64,000 nucleotides of DNA from Smithella sp. (GTDB lineage: Bacteria; Desulfobacterota; Syntrophia; Syntrophales; Smithellaceae). Under the pieces are notes generated by a model that saw only the letters and a list, made by a program, of their open reading frames with translations, did not search any database and was not told the DNA's origin. Position numbers and translations under genes: made by a program. Each line of letters starts with the position of its first letter. Within the stretch, counting starts at the first letter, position 1. This document shows positions 24,283 to 31,639 of the stretch, in pieces. The stretch lies in the NCBI GenBank assembly GCA_007244375.1, contig SCVW01000015.1, positions 186,001-250,000 of the forward strand, written 5' to 3'.

Positions 24283-25368
24283 ATGGGTCTTGCTCAAATA
24301 TCAGGCATTCGTATTGCGGGGGTTGCAGCGGCAGTCCCCGATCATGTGTGCTATCCTTCGGAATGGAACGGACAATTTGGGGCGGAGGTCGTTGCAGAGA
24401 TCGTAAAAAATACAGGAGTTCAAAAGCGTTACATTTCTTTGCCCAAAATGTGCTGTTCGGACCTTTGCGTCGCGGCAGCGAAAAGACTTTTGGAGGAAGG
24501 AAATTGGACGCCCGGTTCGATTGATGCCGTTATTTTTATTTCTCAAAATCCGGATTACCGTCTTCCATGCACTGCGGCATTAATACAGAGAAGATTAGAG
24601 CTACCGACTGAGTGCGCGGCATTTGATGTCAATTTGGGTTGTTCGGGATATGTCTACGGCCTTTGGCTGGCCTGTTCCTTGATTGCCGGCGGCGGGATGA
24701 AACGGATATTGTTTCTTGCCGGGGATGCTTCAAGAAAATCCTCTTCGGAAGACCGTTCCGTCGGATTGCTGTTTGGAGATGCCGGTTCGGCAACGATCAT
24801 TGAGCGATCGGAGCAAAGCGATACCTTTACGTTTGTTCTGGGTACGGACGGGTGGGGCGCGAAAAATCTGATAATTCCGGCGGGCGGCGCGCGCAATCCG
24901 TCGAACGAGTCAACGAGATTGAGTCTTCCCGACGACAAAGGCAATTTCCGGAGCCAGGAAGAGTTATATATGAACGGTGCCGAGATATTTGCTTTTACGT
25001 TGAAAGAAGTGCCGCGGATGATTGAGCGGGTGCTTGCCGCTTCGGAAAAGACGATAGAAAATTTCGATTCGGTTGTCTTGCATCAGGCCAATAAATTTAT
25101 GCTTGAACATCTTGCGAAACGCATGAAAATCCCTGCGGAAAAATTTCCCCTCAGCCTCGGGGAATATGGCAATACCAGCTCCGCATCGATCCCCGTCACG
25201 ATGATCCACTGTCTCCGGGAACAATTACGCAGCCGGCGAATGGAATTGCTTTTGGGCGGGTTTGGCGTTGGCTATTCATGGGGTGCAGTGGCCTGCGCTT
25301 TTGGTCCCATGGTTATGCCGGAGGTGGCCTTGGTTGGTGCTGACGGGATCGATCAGGAGGCGTTGTGA
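24283..25368 (+). CDS. 3-oxoacyl-ACP synthase III (KAS III) family protein
   Basis: The 361-residue product has the KAS III triad: Cys120 in DVNLGCSGYVYG, His in VLHQANKFMLEHLAKRM and Asn in YGNTSSASIPVTM. It would condense an acyl-CoA with malonyl-ACP to 3-oxoacyl-ACP, or transfer an acyl group. The GSATIIE and GAEIFAFTLKEVP segments are typical. It overlaps the next reductase gene by 4 nt. Together with ACP and reductase it could make a short 3-hydroxyacyl-ACP. Confidence 0.92.
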   Translation: MGLAQISGIRIAGVAAAVPDHVCYPSEWNGQFGAEVVAEIVKNTGVQKRYISLPKMCCSDLCVAAAKRLLEEGNWTPGSIDAVIFISQNPDYRLPCTAALIQRRLELPTECAAFDVNLGCSGYVYGLWLACSLIAGGGMKRILFLAGDASRKSSSEDRSVGLLFGDAGSATIIERSEQSDTFTFVLGTDGWGAKNLIIPAGGARNPSNESTRLSLPDDKGNFRSQEELYMNGAEIFAFTLKEVPRMIERVLAASEKTIENFDSVVLHQANKFMLEHLAKRMKIPAEKFPLSLGEYGNTSSASIPVTMIHCLREQLRSRRMELLLGGFGVGYSWGAVACAFGPMVMPEVALVGADGIDQEAL

Positions 25369-26132
25369 TGAAAAACCCGATGGATCTGACCGGCTGCCGT
25401 TATCTTGTGACAGGCGCCTCTTCAGGGATCGGAAGAGAAACGGCGATCGTTCTTGATGAGCTTGGCGCTTCCTTGGTCCTTACCGGGCGAAGAGAGGATG
25501 AATTAGCGAAAACTGCCGCGAAGCTGTCAAAGCCTTCCCATATCGAAGTTATGGACTTATCACACACGGCCGAAATACCCGCCTGGCTCAAGCGGGTCGT
25601 GCTTGCAACGGGGCCGTTGGACGGCGCTGTTCACAGCGCGGGAATTGGAGATGTAGAGCCTTTGCAGTTTCTGACAGAAATAAAATTTCAAAAAACGATC
25701 GACATTAATTTAAAAGCGGCTATCAATCTTGCCAAAAGCTATCGGCAAAAAGGGATTTGCCGGAAACCGGGCAGTCTTGTTTTCATTTCTTCTATAGGCG
25801 CCATGATTGGTATGCCGGGTAAAATTGCCTATTCTGCCAGCAAAGCAGGTTTGGAGGCAGCGTGTCGTTGTATGGCTCTTGAGTTGGCCCGGGAGGATAT
25901 TCGTGTCAACGCGGTCGTTCCGGGGCTTGTTGAAACGGAAATGGCGCAACAGTTGATCGAAGCGTCGACAACAGAGCAGATTGCGCGTTTGAAAAGCTTA
26001 CATCCTTTAGGTCTGGGAAAAGCGAGGGACGTTGCTTACTCGATCGCGTTTCTGTTGAGCAGAGAAACAGGCCGTTGGATCACCGGGACATCGTTTGTGA
26101 TTGACGGTGGATGCACTGCCGGATTTTTATGA
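25365..26132 (+). CDS. 3-oxoacyl-ACP reductase (FabG)-like SDR
   Basis: The 255-residue product is an SDR with the cofactor loop VTGASSGIGRETA (about 14-26), VHSAGIGD (about 88-95), and the catalytic IAYSASKAGLEAA (Tyr near 153, Lys near 157), ending SFVIDGGCTAGFL as in FabG. It would reduce 3-oxoacyl-ACP to 3-hydroxyacyl-ACP with NAD(P)H. The start overlaps the KAS III stop and its own stop overlaps the acyltransferase start, so translation is coupled. Confidence 0.9.
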   Translation: MMKNPMDLTGCRYLVTGASSGIGRETAIVLDELGASLVLTGRREDELAKTAAKLSKPSHIEVMDLSHTAEIPAWLKRVVLATGPLDGAVHSAGIGDVEPLQFLTEIKFQKTIDINLKAAINLAKSYRQKGICRKPGSLVFISSIGAMIGMPGKIAYSASKAGLEAACRCMALELAREDIRVNAVVPGLVETEMAQQLIEASTTEQIARLKSLHPLGLGKARDVAYSIAFLLSRETGRWITGTSFVIDGGCTAGFL

Positions 26133-26779
26133 TGAAGAGCCTGATTATTCTCGGCGATGGGTCTTTTGCGCGTGAACTTCTGGAGTGGGTGACAGAGGCC
26201 GGTCTTTCTTCAGACACCAGTCTGAAAGGTTATCTGTCCACATCCGGCGTTGCGGCTTCGATTGTGCCGCTCGAACTTCCCTGTCTTGGCGAGGCCGGCA
26301 ACTATTTTCCTCAGAAGCATGATGTTTTCTTGTGTGCCCTGTTGGATCCCCGCGAGAAATTAGCATCGTGTGAAATGATTAAGAAAAAAGGTGGCATCTT
26401 TCAGAGTTTTTTGCATCCGACTGTCCGGCAAACTTCACGGCGCAATCGCATCGGCGAAGGCTGCATACTTTCCCCTCGAACTGAGCTTACCAGCGATGTT
26501 TTATTTCACGATTTCGTTACGGTCTGCTCATTTACCGGGTTTGGACATGACGTGAAAATCGGTTCCGGGTCAACGATCAGCACGCATTGTGATATAACAG
26601 GGTATGCCGAGATTGGAAGCGGAGTTCTTCTGCATTCTCACGTTGTCGTTTTGCCCAACCGAAAAGTAGGAGACTTCGCCTGCGTCGGCGCGGGAAGCGT
26701 CGTGGCCCGTGATGTCCCTCCGGGAACGTGTGTATGGGGTGTTCCAGCGAAGCAAGTGGACCCTGAGCTTTTGACATAA
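26129..26779 (+). CDS. NeuD/PglD-like sugar acyltransferase
   Basis: Starting at the ATG overlapping the FabG-like stop, the product is 216 residues: a PglD-type N-terminal Rossmann-like domain (KSLIILGDGSFARELLEWV) and a left-handed beta helix (about 95-205) with hexapeptide turns. The likely catalytic His is in FTGFGHDVKIG. The end VWGVPAKQV is typical. Such enzymes acylate amino sugars; in this operon an acyl-ACP rather than acetyl-CoA could be the donor, which is inference. Confidence 0.87.
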   Translation: MMKSLIILGDGSFARELLEWVTEAGLSSDTSLKGYLSTSGVAASIVPLELPCLGEAGNYFPQKHDVFLCALLDPREKLASCEMIKKKGGIFQSFLHPTVRQTSRRNRIGEGCILSPRTELTSDVLFHDFVTVCSFTGFGHDVKIGSGSTISTHCDITGYAEIGSGVLLHSHVVVLPNRKVGDFACVGAGSVVARDVPPGTCVWGVPAKQVDPELLT

Positions 26780-26796
26780 AGCATCACTATGGAGAA

Positions 26797-27444
26797 ATGG
26801 AGAACAAAAAGAATCTTTATATTATCGGTGCGGGTGGCTTTGGGCGTGAAGTCCTGGTCTGGGCGTCTCTTGTAGCTCCGGAAAAGCGGACATGGCGGAT
26901 AAAAGCTTTTTTGGATTCCATGCCGAATGTTTTGTCTAATTATGACTGTGAAGTCCCCGTTGCAGGCGACCCCCTGTCTCATGATTTTACGGGTGAAGAA
27001 CTTTTAATTTGTGCCATAGGTGATCCAAAGACCCGGCTGTCGCTTTGTCGAAAAGTTCTCAACAGGGGAGGGATATTTACGACTTTTGTTCATCCCCGCG
27101 CTATTGTCTCTTCGTCTGCGCGTATCGGATCCGGTTGCATCATTGCCACAGATGTTCTTATTAGCCCGGGCGCGTGCGTGAACGCTTTTTCTGTCATTCT
27201 CGGATCTTCCGCTATTGGTGTTAACGCGCATCTTGAACAGGGAGTGACGGTCAGCGCGTTTTCCGCTATAGGAGAAGGAGCGGTGTTAAAAGAAGGCGTG
27301 TTTCTTGGAAGTCATGCGATTATTGCGCCGGGCACAATTGTAGGCACTGGCGCTAAGATTGGTGCGCGGACGTTTGTTAAAGGAAATGTTCCGGCCGGTG
27401 CGACTTATTTTGGCATACCCGGTCAGATGATTTCGGGATTTTGA
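26797..27444 (+). CDS. Second NeuD/PglD-like acyltransferase, catalytic His not conserved
   Basis: The 215-residue product has the same two domains: IIGAGGFGREVLVWAS at the start and a left-handed beta helix (about 95-210), ending TYFGIPGQMISGF. At the position of the usual catalytic His the sequence reads SSAIGVNAHLEQG, so His is replaced by Val by alignment with the preceding gene. It may use another residue, bind a ligand or act as a partner subunit. It follows 17 nt after the first acyltransferase. Confidence 0.82.
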   Translation: MENKKNLYIIGAGGFGREVLVWASLVAPEKRTWRIKAFLDSMPNVLSNYDCEVPVAGDPLSHDFTGEELLICAIGDPKTRLSLCRKVLNRGGIFTTFVHPRAIVSSSARIGSGCIIATDVLISPGACVNAFSVILGSSAIGVNAHLEQGVTVSAFSAIGEGAVLKEGVFLGSHAIIAPGTIVGTGAKIGARTFVKGNVPAGATYFGIPGQMISGF

Positions 27445-27460
27445 ATTCTTTCTGAAAACT

Positions 27461-27604
27461 GTCCTCCAATCCTCCAATCATCTTTTTTTCTCTCTTTTCA
27501 CCATTCACAAATCCTCTCATGTCATTTCGAAGCGGAGCGAGAAATCTTGTTTTTTTAATAATTTAGGACTTAATTACTTAAAACTTTAATGAGGCACGCT
27601 GAAA
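27461..27604. repeat. Composite intergenic repeat mosaic
   Basis: In order: CCTCCAATCCTCCAATCATC (octamers), TTTTCACCATTCAC (heptamers), TGTCATTTCGAAGCGGAGCG with GAAATCTTG (half of the TTCGA inverted repeat), and TTAATTACTTAAAACTTTAA. It lies at the end of the acyl-modification operon. Confidence 0.7.
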
Positions 27605-27615
27605 ACAAATTCAAC

Positions 27616-27646
27616 TTGCATATTTCATAATTGTAGTGTATTGTAG
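27616..27646 (+). promoter_or_regulatory. Promoter of the RHH-PIN module
   Basis: TTGCAT (27616-27621), 17-nt spacer, TATTGT (27639-27644). TTGTAG occurs twice 10 nt apart (27631, 27641) across the -10 box, a plausible site for the ribbon-helix-helix antitoxin. Confidence 0.6.
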
Positions 27647-27661
27647 TTCCGGAGGTGCAAA

Positions 27662-27880
27662 ATGAGAAGCGTTTTATCCGTCAGTTTACCCAAGAAACTG
27701 GCTACAGACCTTGATGTCCTTTCCAAAGAAACAGGAAGAAATAAAAGCGATATCGTCAAAGAGTCTCTTGCAGAATTTCTATGGGAGAACAGATTTCGTC
27801 GCATGAAAAAACGTCTGCAAAATAAAGCCAAAGCAGCTGGTTTTGTTACAGATGATGATGTTTTCAAGGCCATATCGTGA
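27662..27880 (+). CDS. Ribbon-helix-helix antitoxin of a PIN-domain pair
   Basis: The 72-residue product starts with a ribbon-helix-helix fold (MRSVLSVSLPKKLATDLDVLSKETGRNKSDIVKESLAEFL split over residues 1-40), followed by a short acidic tail that would bind the toxin. CGGAGG lies 8 nt before the ATG. It overlaps the PIN gene by 4 nt. It probably represses its own promoter and neutralises the nuclease. Confidence 0.87.
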   Translation: MRSVLSVSLPKKLATDLDVLSKETGRNKSDIVKESLAEFLWENRFRRMKKRLQNKAKAAGFVTDDDVFKAIS

Positions 27881-28278
27881 AGGTAGTGTTTGATACAAAT
27901 ATTCTGATAGCGGCTTTTCTGACGGAGGGCCTTTGTTCCGGCCTTTTAATCCGCGCTCGCAAACATGACTTCGATTTGATTCTATCTGATGATATCCTCC
28001 GGGAATTCAAAGGCGCCCTGACAAAAAAATTCAAAATCTCATCCTCTGACATTTCCGAAATTACAGACATTATTACGGAAGCCGCCTCGAAGATACTTCA
28101 AAAAGTCAATCCTGCCCCGCATATTTGCCGAGATCCCAATGATGACATGATAATTGCCTGTGCCATTGGTGCAGATGCCGATTATATAGTCACGGGCGAT
28201 GAAGATCTGTTGACGCTAAAGAAATTCAAGAATATTATAATTCTAAATCCCCGAAATTTTGAAACCATGTTTGCGTAG
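27877..28278 (+). CDS. PIN-domain toxin (putative ribonuclease)
   Basis: The 133-residue product is a PIN domain: VFDTNILIAAFL (first Asp at residue 4), SDDILREFKGAL (second acidic), CRDPNDDMIIACAIGADADYIVTGDEDLL (about 88-116, two further Asp residues). It would cleave RNA with Mg2+. Start GTG overlaps the antitoxin stop. It resembles the COG1569 group of PIN toxins. Confidence 0.88.
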   Translation: MKVVFDTNILIAAFLTEGLCSGLLIRARKHDFDLILSDDILREFKGALTKKFKISSSDISEITDIITEAASKILQKVNPAPHICRDPNDDMIIACAIGADADYIVTGDEDLLTLKKFKNIIILNPRNFETMFA

Positions 28279-28353
28279 AACGTAGAGCTATTCTCTATTC
28301 ACCTTTCACTTCCTTATATAGCACCTTGCCTTGTCGATATAAAAAGCAAAAAT

Positions 28354-28407
28354 AAATGCTATAAATAATGCTTTTTTATTGATAAATAAAACAGACACTG
28401 TTATATT
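28354..28407 (+). promoter_or_regulatory. Promoter with TGCTAT direct repeats
   Basis: TTGATA (28379-28384), 17-nt spacer, TATATT (28402-28407). Just upstream TGCTAT (28357) and TGCTTT (28369) are 12 nt apart. A similar arrangement precedes the radical SAM gene at 29154. Confidence 0.6.
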
Positions 28408-28438
28408 AGGTTCAAATAATAGATTTGTAGGAGGGAAT

Positions 28439-28663
28439 ATGGCCGTTTTTAAGAAAGAACAAAAGCAAGAATTCCGTAACGTATTATTAAGGGTAAGCAT
28501 ACCCGCGCCTCTGATGTCCGAGTTAAAAAAGATTAAAAAACTCTGCAATGATAACGGTTTCTATTTTGACATCAAACCCGATGTTATCGCTGCCGTTGAA
28601 AAAGCGGTTGAAGAAGCAAAAGAGCTCCTAAATAGTGAAAATAAGAACAAGTATAACCAGTGA
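28439..28663 (+). CDS. Small hypothetical protein
   Basis: The ATG at 28439 follows AGGAGGG by 4 nt and gives 74 residues: MAVFKKEQKQEFRNVLLRVS, then PLMSELKKIKKLCNDNGFYF and an acidic helical tail. It is basic at the front and may bind nucleic acid; the IPAPLMSELKKI segment recalls a ribbon-helix-helix helix but no family was firmly recognised. An earlier in-frame start lies inside the promoter and is unlikely. It has its own good promoter. Confidence 0.65.
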   Translation: MAVFKKEQKQEFRNVLLRVSIPAPLMSELKKIKKLCNDNGFYFDIKPDVIAAVEKAVEEAKELLNSENKNKYNQ

Positions 28664-29013
28664 GCTGAATCGGATTAATCAAAATCTTATTTATCTGTTC
28701 CGTCAAGTACCGCGGCGACATCCGCCTAATGTCCTCCGCTGGCGGAGGTGTCCCGATGAATCATCGGAACGGAGGTGGATAAAATCCACGTAAATCGTAA
28801 ATTACTTATAATATCAAATATATTTTAAATAATTCCACCCCCTGCCCCCGCCAGAGTCGTCACCCCGGCGGAGGCCGGGGTCCAGTTTAAATGATGCTGG
28901 ATTCCGGCCTCCGCCGGAATGACAGAATTTCCCTTACTACTGCTAAAAATCATATAATAACAATACCTTATCAATGCTACACTCACAAGCAGCACTTGCC
29001 GTGCCTATAGGCA
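28664..29013. other. Intergenic region with palindromic repeats
   Basis: About 350 nt without a gene. It holds GTCCTCCGCTGGCGGAGG (28730), a GATGAATCATC palindrome and the inverted repeat at 28858-28924. No convincing ORF. Confidence 0.6.
28858..28924. repeat. TCATTCCGG-type inverted repeat
   Basis: CGTCACCCCGGCGGAGGCCG and GGCCTCCGCCGGAATGACA are inverted, with internal GTCCAG and CTGGATTCC. This is a CCCG-type copy of the dispersed inverted repeat. Confidence 0.8.
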
Positions 29014-29077
29014 TGCTATTATTATTGCTATTTATTTTGCTTTTTCTATTGACAAATGAAAAAGCAATGTATATGCT
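29014..29077 (+). promoter_or_regulatory. Promoter with three 12-nt-spaced iterons
   Basis: TTGACA (29049-29054), 17-nt spacer, TATGCT (29072-29077). Upstream, TGCTAT (29014), TGCTAT (29026) and TGCTTT (29038) repeat with an exact 12-nt period, and another ATGCTAT overlaps the -10 box. Confidence 0.65.
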
Positions 29078-29153
29078 ATAGGCGGATCATCAAGGGAGAT
29101 CATACAGAATAAAGATTCCCACTATCAGGATAGATCCACAGAAGGAGGACCTT

Positions 29154-30791
29154 ATGAAGAAAACAAATGCACTGATGATTCAGCCGAAAACCCCGCAAAC
29201 GTTCTGGAGCCATGACATCTCGCTTAAGGCAGCCGGATTCAAGGCGGTAATGCCGCCTCTGGGGCTGATGACGGTAGCGGCCATGCTTCCGGAAAATTAT
29301 GACGTAACATTAATCGACATGAATGTGAGAGATCTCGATATACGCGACATCGAGCAGAGTGATATGGTTTTTCTCACGGGCATGTGGATACACAGGGAGT
29401 CGTTTTTGAAGATTGTCAACATGTGCCATGAACTTGGAAAAACCATTGTTGCCGGAGGACCACTTGTCCAATCGGCCTATGGCATGCCGGGCAACTATCT
29501 GGAAGCTGATAAGATCGACCATCTGATTCTTTATGAGGCCGAAAACAACCTTCCCCAGTTCCTGTGGGACTACGAGCTGGGCATAGCTAAAAAAGTATAC
29601 GACAACAAGGAGAAGCCCGCCCTGGAACTTACCCCGTCGCCGCGCTTTGACGTTATAAATCCGTACGACTACGCTTGCATGGCCCTTCAGTTCTCCCGCG
29701 GTTGTCCGTTCAACTGCGAATTCTGCGATATAGTCCAGATGTTCGGCCGCGTTCCGCGCACCAAGTCTCCCGTGCAATTCATGCGCGAAGTTGAAGATAT
29801 GTACGCCACCGGCTACCGCGGACGCCTGTTTATCGTGGACGATAATTTCATCGCCAACAGAAAGGCCGTTAAAGAAATGCTCAAACTTCTGGCGGACTGG
29901 CAGGAAGAGCACGACTATCCGTATCTGCTGTTTACCGAAGCGAGCATCGATCTGGCAAAAGATGACGAGCTGCTGAATTTAATGAAGAGATCGGGATTCA
30001 CATCCGTATTCGTAGGCATCGAGTCGCCGGACAACGAGACACTGCGTGCGGCCAACAAGAATCAAAACGCGACCTGCGACATGGATAAAGCTATCGAGAA
30101 GATACAGCGCGCAGGCATCGAGGTAATGGGCGGTTTTATCCTGGGCTTCGATACCGATACCGACGACGTGTTTGATCGCCATCTGGAATTTATAAAACGC
30201 AATGGCATTGCCCAGAGCATGACTGGACTGCTTGCCGCCATGCCGAACACCGACCTGTTCAAGCGGCTGGAACGGGAAGGCCGGATAATCGAAAACGACA
30301 ACCCGCACAGCGGAGATAACGTCGATACCGTGCTCAACTTCGTACCCGTTATGCCGGCAAATAAACTGTTTGCAGGTTACAAGCGGGTAATAGCGGAAAC
30401 CTATGCGCCAAAAAACTATTTCGCCCGCGCATTAAAGGTCATCAGCAGGTTACCGGATTTGAAAATGACGGATCTCTACATGGCGGAGCCGTGGAAAATC
30501 AAATTGGCGGATTCAAAATTGACCAATCATCCACACAAGAGGAAGTTGATGCTTGAATTTGTAAAGCTTCTCTTTTCTCCGTTCGGCGCTCAAGCTTTAT
30601 GGTTTATTATCAGGGCGTCGAGGTACGGACTGCTTGCCCTGCCCACTGCGATAGAGCTGGCTTTCCGTGGACGCCATTATGTAAGTGTCGCCGGGAGAAT
30701 CGCGAAAACACAACCACAGCTTGCAGTATGCGAGAATAAACGCGAACCCGCGCCGTTACTCCTGAAGCCACTACCCAGTTTGGCTAAATAG
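29154..30791 (+). CDS. B12-binding radical SAM protein with DUF4070 domain
   Basis: The 545-residue product has an N-terminal cobalamin-binding domain (about 10-150: MPPLGLMTVAAMLP, TLIDMNVRDL), a radical SAM core with SRGCPFNCEFCDI (CX3CX2C near 181-188) and a C-terminal DUF4070 region (about 370-520). It is related to HpnP-type C-methylases, but the N-terminal DxHxxG-type cobalamin His is not visible. It may methylate an unactivated carbon in a lipid or similar compound. AAGGAGG precedes the ATG. It stands alone with its own promoter and terminator. Confidence 0.88.
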   Translation: MKKTNALMIQPKTPQTFWSHDISLKAAGFKAVMPPLGLMTVAAMLPENYDVTLIDMNVRDLDIRDIEQSDMVFLTGMWIHRESFLKIVNMCHELGKTIVAGGPLVQSAYGMPGNYLEADKIDHLILYEAENNLPQFLWDYELGIAKKVYDNKEKPALELTPSPRFDVINPYDYACMALQFSRGCPFNCEFCDIVQMFGRVPRTKSPVQFMREVEDMYATGYRGRLFIVDDNFIANRKAVKEMLKLLADWQEEHDYPYLLFTEASIDLAKDDELLNLMKRSGFTSVFVGIESPDNETLRAANKNQNATCDMDKAIEKIQRAGIEVMGGFILGFDTDTDDVFDRHLEFIKRNGIAQSMTGLLAAMPNTDLFKRLEREGRIIENDNPHSGDNVDTVLNFVPVMPANKLFAGYKRVIAETYAPKNYFARALKVISRLPDLKMTDLYMAEPWKIKLADSKLTNHPHKRKLMLEFVKLLFSPFGAQALWFIIRASRYGLLALPTAIELAFRGRHYVSVAGRIAKTQPQLAVCENKREPAPLLLKPLPSLAK

Positions 30792-30813
30792 GAAATAAAC
30801 AATAGAACTAAAA

Positions 30814-30845
30814 ATAAAGGGATGGTTGCACAACCATCCCTTTAT
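30814..30845 (+). terminator. Rho-independent-like terminator
   Basis: ATAAAGGGATGGTTG and CAACCATCCCTTTAT form a 15-bp perfect stem 23 nt after the radical SAM stop; a bidirectional terminator is likely. Confidence 0.75.
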
Positions 30846-30849
30846 CTAT

Positions 30850-31440
30850 TTATGTCATTGCGAGTTCACGACAGTGAACGTGGCAATCTCTCACCGTTGT
30901 CATTCCCGTCCCGCATACGCGGGATGTTACTCCGGCTGGAATCCATTTATTTTCTTCTTTCCCGCTTTTCTGTCATTCCCGACTCCGATCGGGAATCCAC
31001 TATCCTGTCCTCCGCTGGCGGGGGATTAAGGGGGTGGAAGTGTTTTTATTTTGTTTTTGCAATCTTACAATCCTCTAAACCTCCAAGCCTCTAATCATCT
31101 TCTTTCCTCCATTCACCATTCACCCTTCACATCTTTTTAAGTTATTTTTAACATAGAACCTAGACCTTGTCTTTTCCATTCACCTTTTAGTGAGCCAAGC
31201 TGATAATGAGACCCAAGCTTCAGAAACGAAGTGCACCGAAGCTTGCTGGACGAATTATACCAGGCGCGTAGCGCCGTGGTGAAACGAGTCCCGATTCCTC
31301 GGGATGATGTTCGAAGCGTAAGGAGAACTACCCCAGGCACGTAGTGCCGTGGGACACCATTCACTTTATTTTCCAATCTTCCAAACCTCTAATCATCTGC
31401 TTTTTCCCTTTCGCTCTGTTTAAACAAATAACGTTTCGAC
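30850..31440. repeat. Dense intergenic repeat block
   Basis: Nearly 600 nt without a gene. It contains a TGTCATTGCGAG copy (30855-30896), two CCCG-type pieces (30898-30925 and 30973-31003), octamers CCTCTAAACCTCCAAGCCTC (31072-31098), TTCAC heptamers (31109-31135) and the dispersed repeat at 31186-31358. No ORF of interest was seen. Confidence 0.75.
31186..31358. repeat. Dispersed repeat, tandem copy
   Basis: It begins TTAGTGAGCCAAGCTGATAA, contains CCAGGCGCGTAGCGCCGTGG and, 80 nt later, GATGTTCGAAGCGTAAGGAG with CCAGGCACGTAGTGCCGTGG. The two halves are related, so it is a partial tandem duplication of the repeat at 23820. Confidence 0.75.
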
Positions 31441-31443
31441 TAT

Positions 31444-31495
31444 TTTACACAATCATGTAAAAAAGTCTTGACATTTTTACATATAACTGTAAATT
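31444..31495 (+). promoter_or_regulatory. Promoter with two TTTACA-N6-TGTAAA operators
   Basis: TTGACA (31468-31473), 16-nt spacer, TAAATT (31490-31495). Perfect inverted repeats TTTACA-N6-TGTAAA lie at 31444-31461 and 31476-31493, 32 bp apart; the second fills the spacer. This is a textbook layout for repression by a dimer. Confidence 0.7.
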
Positions 31496-31501
31496 AGTCG
31501 C

Positions 31502-31639
31502 ATGGAGACCTTTGCACAACGGCATAAAACCAACAACATTGTCATTCCCGCGTAGGCGGGAATCCAGTATTATCAATGGTTTCCTAGATTCCCGCCTACG
31601 CGGGAATGACAGCTAAGGGGTGCTTTTCAAAGGTCGCAC
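31502..31639. mobile_element. MITE-like inverted-repeat element at a start codon
   Basis: GACCTTTG (31507-31514) and CAAAGGTC (31628-31635) form the outer inverted ends. Inside, a CCCG-type inverted repeat spans 31540-31611. CATGGA occurs at both edges (31501 and 31639), consistent with a target duplication. No ORF inside. It separates the promoter at 31468-31495 from the gene starting at 31640. Confidence 0.6.

Noticed and set aside
29310-29912. 200-codon minus-strand frame in the radical SAM gene
   Set aside because: It lies opposite a gene with clear motifs and has no start signal or recognisable domain.
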